In this document: in pieces, positions 41,449 to 49,662 of the stretch
How the letters are laid out: every line of letters begins with the position of its first letter
Position numbering within the stretch: the first letter of the stretch is position 1
Assembly: GCA_003152095.1 (NCBI GenBank)
Contig: PLZI01000007.1
Span: forward strand, 18,050 to 77,149
Length of the DNA stretch: 59,100 nt
Reading direction: 5' to 3'
Source of the DNA: Acidobacteriota bacterium
GTDB taxonomy: Bacteria; Acidobacteriota; Thermoanaerobaculia; UBA5066
Program-made: the position numbers and the translations under genes
Notes under the pieces: generated by a model
The model's database searches: none
What the model was told of the DNA's origin: nothing
The model's input: the letters and a program-made list of their open reading frames with translations, nothing else

Positions 41449-43333
41449 ACGACGGCAGGACCGTGAGCGCCGGCGTCGCGGAGCGCGCGGCGGCCGGAAG
41501 CTCGACGGGCTGCGGAGAGGGCTCGAACACGGGCAGAGTGGACGGCCGCGGCGCGGGCGTAAATGCGGGAAGCGGAACCCGTTTTCCGTGGGCGTACACC
41601 GGGTGGCGCCCCTTGTCCTTGTACCACTCGGAGAGCGTGGCGCTCTGGTACATCTCCTCGACGATCTTCCGCCAACCGGCGCCCGTGTTGTAGGCGCAGA
41701 AGGAGATCTCGCCGAGCTGCGTGCCGTACGGAATGATGCACATTTCCGTGCGCCGGAAATCGTAGTTGAAGAGGTCCTGGAACCACATGCCGGCCACGAG
41801 GAGGACGCGCCAGGGATAACGTCCCTGCTTCGCGATGCCCATGCCCTTGCCGGTGTGTCCGTCCATGACCTTGAGCGTCTCGAAGAGACCGAGGTTCTTC
41901 GGCACGCCGCTCGGCCGAATGTTGCGCGCGAGCGCCATCGCGGTCTGGACGATCGTCAGAAAGCGGCCGCGCGCTGCGTCGGTGACGACCGTGAGATCGC
42001 GCAGGAGGCGGTCGGCGTCGAGGATCTGCGTGAGGGGCACGGCCTGTCCGGTCTCGGGGCGCACGAGCATCATCGTGGCGATGCCGCAGTTCGGGTGGCA
42101 GCCGCACTTCAGCGAGCCCCATTGCGCTTCGAGGCCCCCGAGCAGGTCCTTGAGGTCCGAGAACGGTCCCGAGGCCGAAAGCGGGAACCAGTCGCGCATC
42201 GGCTCGCCGATGCCCGCCTGGTCTTTGACGTCGTGCGCGAGATGCGAGAGCGTATACCGCTGCTTTTTCCGCGTCTCGTCGTCGATTTCCTCGTCTCTCC
42301 CCGTGAAGGAGACGGGTTGAAACGAAACCGCGTTGATCTTCTCGACGTTCTTGACGGCGAAGCGCAGGATGGCGCCGACCTGATCGCTGTTCACACCGTT
42401 CACGATCGTCGTCACGAGCGTGACGTCGATCCCCGCGGCGTGGAGGTTGTCGAGCGCGCGCAGCTTGACGTCGTACAGGTTGCCGACGCCCCGGTGCATG
42501 TTGTGCTCGTTGCCGACCCCGTCGAACTGCAGGTACGCGAGCCGGAGCCCCGCCTCGTATGCGGCTTTCGCGAACTCGGGCTCCTGAGCGAAACGGATTC
42601 CGTTCGTCGCGCACTGGACGGAGAAGTAGCCGATCTCCTTCGCGTAGCGCGTCGCCTCGAGGAAGAAGGGTGAGATCGTGGGCTCGCCACCCGAGAACTG
42701 CACGGAGAGCTGGCGCCGCGGCTTGATCGAGACCGCGTTGTCGAGGATCTCCTTGACGTCGTCCCACCCGAGCTCGTGGACGTATCCGACCTGGTTCGCG
42801 TCCATGAAGCACGGGTTGCACATCATGTTGCAGCGGTTCGTGAGGTCGACCGTGAGAACGGCGCCGCGGCCATAGCGCATCGAAGCCGAGCCGTGGTCAT
42901 GGAGCGCATCCTTGGCGATCTTCACGTCGCGCCCGAAGAAGTTCTGTTCAAGCCGGCCGAAGAACAGCGCGTCGTTCGACATCAGGTCCTCGAACGTGCC
43001 GTGTTTCGGGCAGGTCTTGATCATCCAGATCTCGTTGCCGCGCAGGACGATGTCGGCGGGGATCTCTCCCGGGCGCCCGTCCACGAGCTCGCGCAGCTCA
43101 CGCGTGCCGCCGACGATGGCGTCGCGGACTTCCCGGGTGCACGTCGGACAGAGCGAGTCCGTGCGGCGTGGATAGCCGAGCGGCGGCTTCGTGCGCTCGT
43201 GACTCTTCGGGAGCGGCTCGGGCGACCATGCCGGGTGGAACGCGCGCGCGGGAATGCGGCGGTTCACGGCCTGAAAAGCGTTCCAGGCGACGTTCGCCGT
43301 CGTCCGCACCGCCTCGTAGAACAGCTCGCGCAT
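41426..43333 (-). CDS. Radical SAM enzyme resembling tetraether/membrane-spanning lipid synthase (Tes/Mss-like)
   Basis: This 635-residue protein has an N-terminal metal-ribbon-like region with C62xxC65 (LCPTCTRE) and C108PKHG. The radical SAM motif is C168NMMC172NPC175, with FSGGEPT following. Later cysteine sites are LKCGCHPNCG and ISFCAYNTG, which would hold auxiliary clusters. The order of a Cys-ribbon, CX3CX2C and extra cysteines matches the archaeal Tes family (MJ0619), whose bacterial relatives are proposed to join fatty-acyl tails into membrane-spanning lipids such as iso-diabolic acid. The C-terminus is a Pro-rich tail. The ATG 43333 follows GGAGGAG. Other functions are possible. Confidence 0.65.
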   Translation of the reverse strand: MRELFYEAVRTTANVAWNAFQAVNRRIPARAFHPAWSPEPLPKSHERTKPPLGYPRRTDSLCPTCTREVRDAIVGGTRELRELVDGRPGEIPADIVLRGNEIWMIKTCPKHGTFEDLMSNDALFFGRLEQNFFGRDVKIAKDALHDHGSASMRYGRGAVLTVDLTNRCNMMCNPCFMDANQVGYVHELGWDDVKEILDNAVSIKPRRQLSVQFSGGEPTISPFFLEATRYAKEIGYFSVQCATNGIRFAQEPEFAKAAYEAGLRLAYLQFDGVGNEHNMHRGVGNLYDVKLRALDNLHAAGIDVTLVTTIVNGVNSDQVGAILRFAVKNVEKINAVSFQPVSFTGRDEEIDDETRKKQRYTLSHLAHDVKDQAGIGEPMRDWFPLSASGPFSDLKDLLGGLEAQWGSLKCGCHPNCGIATMMLVRPETGQAVPLTQILDADRLLRDLTVVTDAARGRFLTIVQTAMALARNIRPSGVPKNLGLFETLKVMDGHTGKGMGIAKQGRYPWRVLLVAGMWFQDLFNYDFRRTEMCIIPYGTQLGEISFCAYNTGAGWRKIVEEMYQSATLSEWYKDKGRHPVYAHGKRVPLPAFTPAPRPSTLPVFEPSPQPVELPAAARSATPALTVLPSFSAASGK

Positions 43334-43427
43334 CGGTCTCCTCCGGATAACGTCGTCTTTCCGCAGCCCCGGGGGACGGCTCACGCGACGACGCCTGTAT
43401 GTAAGGCTTGACTCTACCACGCGTCCG

Positions 43428-44039
43428 TCAAGACACCCGTCCCTTGGCGTCGAGAATGAGTCCCGTTCCAGGCAATTCAGGGGGCCCGTAAAGGCGTTCG
43501 ACCCGCCGGAGCGCGGCCCGGCCGACGGCGCGCACGGCCCCGTAGTTCAGCGCGGCTCCCGCGGCCGCGCCGAGCAGGGGCACGAGATGGGAGACCTCGC
43601 GGCCCACGAAGCGCGCCAGGAGGCGCGCCGCGATCTCTTCGGCGGCGCGGGTCGTGAGGCGGCGCCCCACGCTGATGCCCGCGCCGGCGGCCAAGCCCGC
43701 GAGCACCTCGAGCGCGCGCTCCTCCGGCTCCATCGGGGCGCCGTACAGGATATGGAGGGACACGATGAGCCGGCTCTGAAGGACGAGGAGCGCGGTCAGC
43801 TCGGGCGCTGCCGTCGCGAGCGCCGCCCAGCCGGGAGGCAGCCCCGCAACGCCCCCGAGCACGGCGGCGCGGCGGGCCGCCCTCCTGACGAGGCGCTCGC
43901 CCTTTTCGCGCGTCGTGGCGTACGCGTATTTCGCCGCGAATTCACGGACGTCGTTCCGGAGCCGGTCCACGTCGAGATCCGTCGTCGCTTTTTCGAGGAG
44001 CTTCAGAAAGGTTTCGGCCAGCATCCTGAGGTTTATCAT
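43428..44039 (-). CDS. EcsC-family-like protein
   Basis: This 203-residue protein has a helical N-terminus and a hydrophobic core (GGVAGLPPGWAALATAAPEL, then LLVLQSRLIVSLHILYG) typical of EcsC/DUF697-like proteins. A second glycine-rich hydrophobic segment follows (HLVPLLGAAAGAALNYGAVR). It is probably a peripheral or weakly embedded membrane protein of unknown function. The start ATG 44039 is preferred; 44024 is possible. It precedes the Tes-like gene on the same strand (94-base gap) and is divergent from the cyclophilin. Confidence 0.6.
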   Translation of the reverse strand: MINLRMLAETFLKLLEKATTDLDVDRLRNDVREFAAKYAYATTREKGERLVRRAARRAAVLGGVAGLPPGWAALATAAPELTALLVLQSRLIVSLHILYGAPMEPEERALEVLAGLAAGAGISVGRRLTTRAAEEIAARLLARFVGREVSHLVPLLGAAAGAALNYGAVRAVGRAALRRVERLYGPPELPGTGLILDAKGRVS

Positions 44040-44097
44040 CGGCGGGGTGGGCTCCGCTGACAAGGACCGTCCGGGCACTTTAAGGAGGACACACGGA

Positions 44098-44799
44098 ATG
44101 TCAATCCGAACGGCCGCTTTCCAGGCGGTCCGCGCGGCCCTCGCCGCTCTTCTCGTCCTTTCCTCGGCGGGAGGCCTCGCGGCGCCCCTGAAGGCGAAAG
44201 CGAAGAAGGCCGTGCCCAAGACGGCGCCGCGCGACTACGCGCACGCGGTGGCGGTTCTCCACACCGAGCGCGGCGACGTCACGATTCGTTTCTTCGCCGA
44301 CCGAGCCCCGAATCATGTGAAGAATTTCGTCGACCTCGCGGCGTCCGGCTTCTACGACGGCACGCTCTTCCACCGCGTGATTCCCGGCTTCGTCTTGCAG
44401 GGAGGCGATCCGCTGACGAAGGATCCGAAGAACGCGTTCGTCTGGGGAAACGCAGGGCGCACCGACGCGAAGGGCCAGCCCGTCACGTTGAAGCCCGAGT
44501 TCAATGACACGCCGCACAAGCGCGGCGTCGTGTCGATGGCGCGCTCGTCGGCGCCCGATTCGGCCTCTTCCCAGTTCTTCGTCGTCTTGAAGGACTACCC
44601 CTCCCTCGACCACCAATACACCGCGTTCGGCGAAGTCGTCAAAGGAATGGACATCGTGGACCGCATCGTGGCGGAGTCGAATCCGGATCCGGCGAACTTC
44701 AATCTCGGCAAGCCCCGCACCTACCAGAAGCTGTTGAAGGTCGACATTCTCGAGGAGGGCGCTGCTCCGGCCACGCCCGCACCCGCAACGAAAGGGTGA
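44098..44799 (+). CDS. Exported cyclophilin-type peptidyl-prolyl isomerase
   Basis: This 233-residue protein has a signal peptide (AALAALLVLSSAGGLAAP) followed by a bacterial cyclophilin domain: VTIRFFADRAPNHVKNFVDL, LFHRVIPGFVLQGGDP (with the catalytic Arg), SSQFFVVLKD and YTAFGEVVKGMDIVD. It would catalyse proline isomerisation of exported proteins in the periplasm. A strong TAAGGAGGA lies 8 bases before ATG 44098. The TGA overlaps the GTG start of the kinase gene that follows. Confidence 0.92.
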   Translation: MSIRTAAFQAVRAALAALLVLSSAGGLAAPLKAKAKKAVPKTAPRDYAHAVAVLHTERGDVTIRFFADRAPNHVKNFVDLAASGFYDGTLFHRVIPGFVLQGGDPLTKDPKNAFVWGNAGRTDAKGQPVTLKPEFNDTPHKRGVVSMARSSAPDSASSQFFVVLKDYPSLDHQYTAFGEVVKGMDIVDRIVAESNPDPANFNLGKPRTYQKLLKVDILEEGAAPATPAPATKG

Positions 44800-45722
44800 C
44801 CACCCTCGAGGAGCCGGACGCGGCTGGGCATCTTGGACGCGTCCGGGCGCGCTTCGGCCTCGCCGGAGCACCCGCGCCCTCTCCTCTCGCCGGGGATATC
44901 GGCGCGCGGCGCTACTTCCGGCAGCCGACAGGCGGCGGCGCATCGGCCCTCCTCGTCCTCTATCCGCAACCCGCCTCGGCTGCGCAGGCCAACTGGGCCG
45001 CGATCGGCGCAGCCCTCGGCGCCGCGGGCGTGCGCGTGCCCGCGCTCCACGCGGACGCTCCGGACCTCGGCGCGGCGCTCATCGAGGATCTCGGGAACCG
45101 GGATCTCGCGATGGACCTGGCCGAGGCGCCGGCCGAGGACCGCCCGCGCCTCCTCGACGAGGCCGAGGACCTCCTTCTCTCGATCCGCTCGGTCTCGCGA
45201 GTGGCGGCGACGCGCAATCTGGCCTTCGACGCCTCGTTCTTCGCCGCCGAGCTCGATCACACCCGGCACTGGGCCCTCGAGAAGGGAGGCCGCGAACCGC
45301 TCGACGCGTCGCGAGCCGCCAGCTGGACGGACCTCGCGGTCCGTCTCGCTCGCGCGGCAGCCGATCCCCACGCCACGGGAGACCCCGTTCCGACGCATCG
45401 CGACTACCACGCGAACAATCTCATGCGCGCCCCCGGCGGCCGGCTCGCCGCAATCGACTTTCAGGACCTGCGCTTCGGGCCGCCGGACTACGATCCGGTC
45501 TCGCTGCGCTTCGAAAGGGCGGCCGAAGCCGTGGCGTGCGCCGCCGCCGCGTACTCCGAGGCCGTCCTTCTCCAGAGGGCCTGGAAGGTCCTCGGAACTT
45601 TCGAGAAAATGATGCTCCTGGGAAGGCCTTTCTATCGCCCGCACCGCGAGGCGGCGCGGCGCGTCATCCGCCGCCACACGGCGCCCGAAGGCCCCTTCGC
45701 TCCCCTCCTCGCCTTTCTCTAA
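44796..45722 (+). CDS. Aminoglycoside-phosphotransferase-fold sugar kinase, AmgK-like
   Basis: This 308-residue APH/ChoK-fold kinase is most like the cell-wall amino-sugar kinase AmgK. The N-terminal PLAGDIGARRYFRQP resembles AmgK's GDxSxRRYxR opening. The catalytic loop THRDYHANNLM and metal loop AIDFQDLRFGPPDYDPVSL are intact. AmgK phosphorylates MurNAc and GlcNAc at C1 for direct return to UDP-sugars through MurU. No MurU-type nucleotidyltransferase is adjacent here, which weakens the assignment. It is coupled by GTGA to the cyclophilin gene. Confidence 0.6.
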   Translation: MTTLEEPDAAGHLGRVRARFGLAGAPAPSPLAGDIGARRYFRQPTGGGASALLVLYPQPASAAQANWAAIGAALGAAGVRVPALHADAPDLGAALIEDLGNRDLAMDLAEAPAEDRPRLLDEAEDLLLSIRSVSRVAATRNLAFDASFFAAELDHTRHWALEKGGREPLDASRAASWTDLAVRLARAAADPHATGDPVPTHRDYHANNLMRAPGGRLAAIDFQDLRFGPPDYDPVSLRFERAAEAVACAAAAYSEAVLLQRAWKVLGTFEKMMLLGRPFYRPHREAARRVIRRHTAPEGPFAPLLAFL

Positions 45723-45766
45723 CCAGGGAAGCGCGGGGAGTATGATCTCGCCGTCAGGAGGCTCCC

Positions 45767-45961
45767 GTGCCGAATCTTGGTCTCCCCGAACTTCTCGTCA
45801 TCCTTGTGATCGTCGTCCTCATCTTTGGGGCCGGCAAAATCCCGCAGCTCGGCAAGGGCCTCGGCGAAGGCATCAAGAACTTCAAGGACGCGATGCGCAA
45901 CGGCCAGTCCGGCGATTCGAAGGACGACTCGAAGAGCGACGGGACCAACAAGCCCAAGTAG
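45767..45961 (+). CDS. tatA: Sec-independent translocase subunit TatA
   Basis: This 64-residue protein has the standard TatA layout: an N-terminal membrane helix ([20 protein letters not shown]), the FGxxKxP hinge, an amphipathic helix ([20 protein letters not shown]) and a charged tail. Many copies form the pore for folded proteins with twin-arginine signals, such as the epimerase at 15133. A GTG start at 45767 follows CAGGAGG. No tatC lies beside it. Confidence 0.9.
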   Translation: MPNLGLPELLVILVIVVLIFGAGKIPQLGKGLGEGIKNFKDAMRNGQSGDSKDDSKSDGTNKPK

Positions 45962-46010
45962 AGGACCCACGTCCCCGCGGGTTCCGTCTCCTGACCGAAC
46001 AGGCCACGAT

Positions 46011-46244
46011 CTAGCTGTTGTCCCGCCCCTTGAGCGGCGGCTTCACCTTCAGGAGCGAGATTTTTGCGCGCAGCGTATTGCGGTGGATCCCGAGGGACTT
46101 CGCCGCGCGTCCCATGTTGCCGAAGGCGCGCGACACGGCCGCGGCCACGTATTTCTTCTCGAATTCCTTCTTCGCGGCCTCGAGCGGAATGCCCTTTGAA
46201 ACCAGTTCGTCGATGATCCGCTGCAGCTGCCCGTCGATCGTCAC
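46011..46244 (-). CDS. Stand-alone Fis-type helix-turn-helix protein
   Basis: This protein of about 77 residues has a C-terminal Fis-family HTH (AAVSRAFGNMGRAAKSLGIH followed by RNTLRAKI), as found at the end of NtrC-type regulators, but no receiver or AAA+ domain. It may act as a nucleoid or local regulator. The reading frame extends to a GTG at 46262, but that GTG overlaps the Shine-Dalgarno (GGGAGGAG). The GTG at 46244 is a better start, with TTG 46250 as an alternative. It is convergent with tatA. Confidence 0.65.
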   Translation of the reverse strand: MTIDGQLQRIIDELVSKGIPLEAAKKEFEKKYVAAAVSRAFGNMGRAAKSLGIHRNTLRAKISLLKVKPPLKGRDNS

Positions 46245-46353
46245 AGACAAGTCTCCTCCCACTACGCCCGCACGCCGTACGAAAGCCTACCGTATAAGGA
46301 AGAGAAAACTATCACGGGAATTTCATCCCGCAAGAGTTTTTTGAAGCGCGCCT

Positions 46354-47211
46354 CTACTTGAGCTCGACGGAGTCGCCGACGCCCATCGTATCGGTCATCC
46401 GGGTGATGATCGCGACCGAGGTGCGGCTTCTCGTCGTGAGGATCGACGCCTCGCCGAGAATCGTCCGGACCCCTTCTGCGCGGCCCGACGGGTGGTAAAC
46501 AGTGAGGAAGTCGCCCGGGTTCAGGCCGTCGGCCTCGCCGAGATCCAGGAAGACGACCGAGTTGGTCCCGACCGGAGTCACACGGTCCCGCGTCTCTACG
46601 ATATGGCCCGTCACCTTCCCGTTCGGTACGTCACACATCGTCACGAGCTGGGTGCGGCGCACGAGCGGCACCGGAACCGGCTCGAAGGACGTGACGGAAT
46701 CACCGACCTGGGTGTCCATGCATGAGTAGGAGATCTCCGCGATCGCCGCCCTTTCCTGCGCACAGATCACGCGCACGCGGCTGGGCGTCTGGTAGAGACG
46801 GCCGACGACCTCGCTGACCGAGCCCCACTTGTTCACGGGCTGCTGCGGCCGAACGACGGTGAATTCCATGCCCGCCTGGACGCCGTCCTGCGTTCCGATG
46901 TCGAGATACACGATGTCGCCCAGCATGAAGAACGTCTGGTTCTTCTCCTTCTCGGCGCTCACGATCGTTCCGGGAAAGACCTCGCTCATCTCCCCGAGGT
47001 AACCCGAGCAGTACACGTCCGCCTCGACGCCGATCGGGATCGACCCCGAAACCGTCAGAGGCGCTCTTACGATCCTCTCGATCTGGGACTGGGGCGGAGT
47101 GGTGGCGGCCGGGTCTCGCGTGAGAGCGGCGCGCGGCTCTTCGGCCGCCCGAAGAAGAGGAGTGGCAGCGAGGAGGATGCCCGCCGTGAGCGCAGCCAGA
47201 GGATGACGCAT
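46354..47211 (-). CDS. Secreted protein of unknown function
   Basis: This 285-residue protein has a signal peptide from ATG 47211 (MRHPLAALTAGILLAATPLL). The mature protein is beta-rich with two similar strand-turn units (DIVYLDIGTQDGVQAGMEFT and SVVFLDLGEADGLNPGDFLT). This repeat, a 'G-x-x-DG-x-x-x-G-x-x-x-x-V' barrel-like motif, occurs in several periplasmic proteins, including LysM/FlgT-type ones. Three or more cysteines may form disulfides. CAGGAGG precedes the start, and a sigma70-like promoter lies at 47284-47313. The function is unknown. Confidence 0.6.
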   Translation of the reverse strand: MRHPLAALTAGILLAATPLLRAAEEPRAALTRDPAATTPPQSQIERIVRAPLTVSGSIPIGVEADVYCSGYLGEMSEVFPGTIVSAEKEKNQTFFMLGDIVYLDIGTQDGVQAGMEFTVVRPQQPVNKWGSVSEVVGRLYQTPSRVRVICAQERAAIAEISYSCMDTQVGDSVTSFEPVPVPLVRRTQLVTMCDVPNGKVTGHIVETRDRVTPVGTNSVVFLDLGEADGLNPGDFLTVYHPSGRAEGVRTILGEASILTTRSRTSVAIITRMTDTMGVGDSVELK

Positions 47212-47283
47212 GACGACCTCCTGCTCCAAAACGGTGCCCAAGGAACGAGAATGCCGAGTGAAAACGCGCCGAAGAAGCAACCT

Positions 47284-47313
47284 AAGTTACCGCATCGAAA
47301 GCGGTTGCGTCAA
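47284..47313 (-). promoter_or_regulatory. Sigma70-like promoter with a spacer palindrome
   Basis: On the reverse strand, TTGACG and TAACTT are separated by 18 bases, about 70 bases before the ATG at 47211. The spacer contains a 5-bp inverted repeat (ACCGC/GCGGT on the forward strand, 47289-47305) that could be an operator. Confidence 0.4.
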
Positions 47314-47338
47314 CTCCGGGGTGTTTCTGGCAGGAGCG

Positions 47339-48154
47339 TCAGCCGCCCGCGGCGCGAGCGGTAGGGAGCGCGGCGGCCGCGGGCGCGGGCACTTTCTTCA
47401 CGAGGGGGCTCGCTGGATAGTCGTGCGTGAGACGCTCCCAGAGAGACCGCGCCTCGCCCCCGTGGCCCATTTTCGTCTCGAGAAGGCCCGCTTCGTAAAG
47501 GACCTTGTCGAGGCCGCCGTACTCGGGATACGCCGCGAGAATCGTCTCCATCCTGCCCTTCGCCGCCCGCCACGCCTTTCGCCTGAGGTAGAAGTGGCCG
47601 ACGAGGTACTCGTGCTCGGCGAGCAGGTTCCGCATGACGCCGAGGCGCGCGCGCGCCTCCGTCCCGTACGGGGAGTCGGGAAAATTGATGATGAGCTCCC
47701 GGTAGGACGTCGCCGCGAGGCGCGTATTCGTCTGCTCGCGATCCGGGCGCTCGGCCTGCCGATCCGAGCATTGCGCGACGCGGAAGAGGGCGTAGTCGGA
47801 CTTCGGGTGCGATGGGTAGCGATTCCGGAAGTCCTTGTACCGCACGCCCGCCTCGAGATAGCCGAGCTGCGACTTCTCGTCGAAGAACGAGTCGGCGAGG
47901 CGGAGCGCGGCCTGCCGCCCGATCGGGTCGTTCGCGTAGTTCTCCGCGACGAAGCGCAGGTACTGGCGACCCGTCTCGTACTTCTTCTGCTTGACGAGCG
48001 CCTCGCCCCGCGCGTAGGCATCTTCCTTCGGCATCGTCAGAAGCTCACGAGTGAGCTTCGTGGCGTCCTTCGACGTACTGCAGCCGGACAGCACGGCGAG
48101 GACCGCGCCAAGCGCGGCGGCAGCAATTGGGCAGGGAGCGGTGACGCGCGACAT
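47339..48154 (-). CDS. bamD: Outer-membrane assembly lipoprotein BamD
   Basis: This 271-residue lipoprotein (lipobox LAVLSGCS) has five TPR-like repeats (GRQYLRFVAENYANDPIGRQ, YKDFRNRYPSHPKSDYALFR, YRELIINFPDSPYGTEARAR), the YfiO/BamD pattern. It is an essential partner of BamA in barrel insertion, including the TonB receptors above. The ATG 48154 gives the signal peptide; an upstream in-frame start would add unlikely sequence. It is the last gene of a reverse-strand run with rpe and the PASTA gene. Confidence 0.85.
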   Translation of the reverse strand: MSRVTAPCPIAAAALGAVLAVLSGCSTSKDATKLTRELLTMPKEDAYARGEALVKQKKYETGRQYLRFVAENYANDPIGRQAALRLADSFFDEKSQLGYLEAGVRYKDFRNRYPSHPKSDYALFRVAQCSDRQAERPDREQTNTRLAATSYRELIINFPDSPYGTEARARLGVMRNLLAEHEYLVGHFYLRRKAWRAAKGRMETILAAYPEYGGLDKVLYEAGLLETKMGHGGEARSLWERLTHDYPASPLVKKVPAPAAAALPTARAAGG

Positions 48155-48188
48155 GGAATGCGGAGGATGCACCGGCTTTCGCTGGCTT

Positions 48189-48866
48189 TCAAGCACGCAA
48201 CGTGCCGGCCGATCCGGCCGCTTCCCGGAGGCGCCGGATCGACCCTGGCACGTCACCGTCTGAGAAGACGGACGCGCCCGCGACGAAATGGCGTGCTCCG
48301 GCGCGGACGAGGGGGGCGATGTTGTCGGGACCCACGCCCCCGTCCACGGCGATCGTCGCCCGCGAACCCGCTCTCCGGATCATTTCCGAAAGCCTTCCGA
48401 CGCGGTCCAGGGAACCCTCGATGAAGGCCTGACCGCCCCAGCCGGGATCGACCGTCATCACGAGCACGAAGTCGACGAAGAGAAGCGCCTCGTCGAGCGA
48501 CGCCAGCGCGGTACCGGGATTGATCGCGACACCGGGATTCACGCCGCGCCCGCGCACGTGTTGAGCGAAGCGATGCAGGTGGGGTTCCGCCTCGACATGG
48601 ATGGCCACGCGCGCCGCGCCCGCGTCGAGGTACTGGTCGAGCGTCGAGAGCGGCTCCTCGATCATGAGATGGACGTCGAAGGGCACGCGCGTCGCTTTCC
48701 GAAGCGCCCTCAGGACGATCGGACCAACGGTGAGATTCGGGACGAAGTGCCCGTCCATGACGTCGAAGTGAATCCAGTCCGCGCCCCCGTCTTCGCACGC
48801 TCGCGCGGCGTCTCCAAGCCGGGAGAAATCCGCCGAGAGAAGCGAGGGCGCGAGGGCGACGCTCAT
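48189..48866 (-). CDS. rpe: Ribulose-phosphate 3-epimerase
   Basis: This 225-residue TIM-barrel enzyme interconverts D-ribulose-5-P and D-xylulose-5-P. The metal and catalytic motifs are in order: LSADFSRL, HFDVMDGHFVPNLTVGP, DVHLMIEEP, MTVDPGWGGQAF and IAVDGGVGPDNI. The start overlaps the stop of the PASTA-protein gene by ATGA. There are no anomalies. Confidence 0.95.
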   Translation of the reverse strand: MSVALAPSLLSADFSRLGDAARACEDGGADWIHFDVMDGHFVPNLTVGPIVLRALRKATRVPFDVHLMIEEPLSTLDQYLDAGAARVAIHVEAEPHLHRFAQHVRGRGVNPGVAINPGTALASLDEALLFVDFVLVMTVDPGWGGQAFIEGSLDRVGRLSEMIRRAGSRATIAVDGGVGPDNIAPLVRAGARHFVAGASVFSDGDVPGSIRRLREAAGSAGTLRA

Positions 48867-49588
48867 GAGCCCCCTTCCGGCGCCGCGATCACGAAAGAGA
48901 GCGCGTCACGCCGGGTGACTGGCGAGCCCGTGAGCGGGAACTGTTTGAGGATCGTGCCGTTGGAGGCGCCCTCGTACGCCTGCCTCTTGACGCCCCCAAT
49001 GCGAAAGCCGCGCTCCTCGAAGGCCGTCCGCACACGCTCGAAGTCGCGGCCGATGAGGTCGGGCATCACCCACGCGACGTCCGGCATGCCGCGGTTCACG
49101 AGCAGGTCGACCGGTGAATCGGGTGGCGCGATCGAGCCGGGCGCGATTCCCTGCGCGACCACTCCGGGCGGACCCGGCAGCCGGGCGAAGGCGATCGCGG
49201 CATCCTTGAGGCCGGCCTTCGCCACGGCGACGGCCGCGGCGCGGGGCGAGAGGCCCGTCAGATCGGGCATCCGCACCGCGCGAGGTCCGAGCGAGAGGGC
49301 GACGCGAATCGTCTGACCGCCCTTGACCGCGGTGTTCGCGGCGGGGGATTGCGCGCGGACGCGATGCGCGGGCACGGCGTCGTCGAAGCCCTCCTGCGCG
49401 GAGTCCACCTTCACATCGAGGCCACGCTCGGCCGCGACGGTCGCCGCTTCTTCGGCGGTGAGGTTCGTGAGATTCGGCACCTTGAGCGACTTCCCCGCCA
49501 CGAAGCGCGTGAAGGACACCCAGGTCGCCGTGGCGAGCACACCGGCCAGCAACATCGCGTAGATCACTCTTCCGAGCACTCCTCCCAC
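48863..49588 (-). CDS. Membrane-anchored PASTA-domain protein
   Basis: This 241-residue protein has one N-terminal membrane helix (VIYAMLLAGVLATATWVSFT) and three PASTA repeats. Their starts are VPNLTNLTAEEAATVAAERG, MPDLTGLSPRAAAVAVAKAG and MPDLIGRDFERVRTAFEERG. PASTA domains bind peptidoglycan stem peptides or muropeptides. There is no kinase or transpeptidase domain, so it is probably a wall-sensing or anchoring protein. It heads the reverse-strand unit with rpe and bamD and is divergent from the PHP gene. Confidence 0.85.
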   Translation of the reverse strand: MGGVLGRVIYAMLLAGVLATATWVSFTRFVAGKSLKVPNLTNLTAEEAATVAAERGLDVKVDSAQEGFDDAVPAHRVRAQSPAANTAVKGGQTIRVALSLGPRAVRMPDLTGLSPRAAAVAVAKAGLKDAAIAFARLPGPPGVVAQGIAPGSIAPPDSPVDLLVNRGMPDVAWVMPDLIGRDFERVRTAFEERGFRIGGVKRQAYEGASNGTILKQFPLTGSPVTRRDALSFVIAAPEGGS

Positions 49589-49662
49589 GGCAAATCCACT
49601 TTAGCAGGCCTGCGGCCGCCGTCCTTGACTCGCCCCGCGCGGACCGGGAGACTGCCTTCCCC

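Noticed and set aside
45962-46010. Possible terminator after tatA (ACCCACG/CGCGGGT)
   Set aside because: The stem has a mismatch and no T-run follows; too weak to call.
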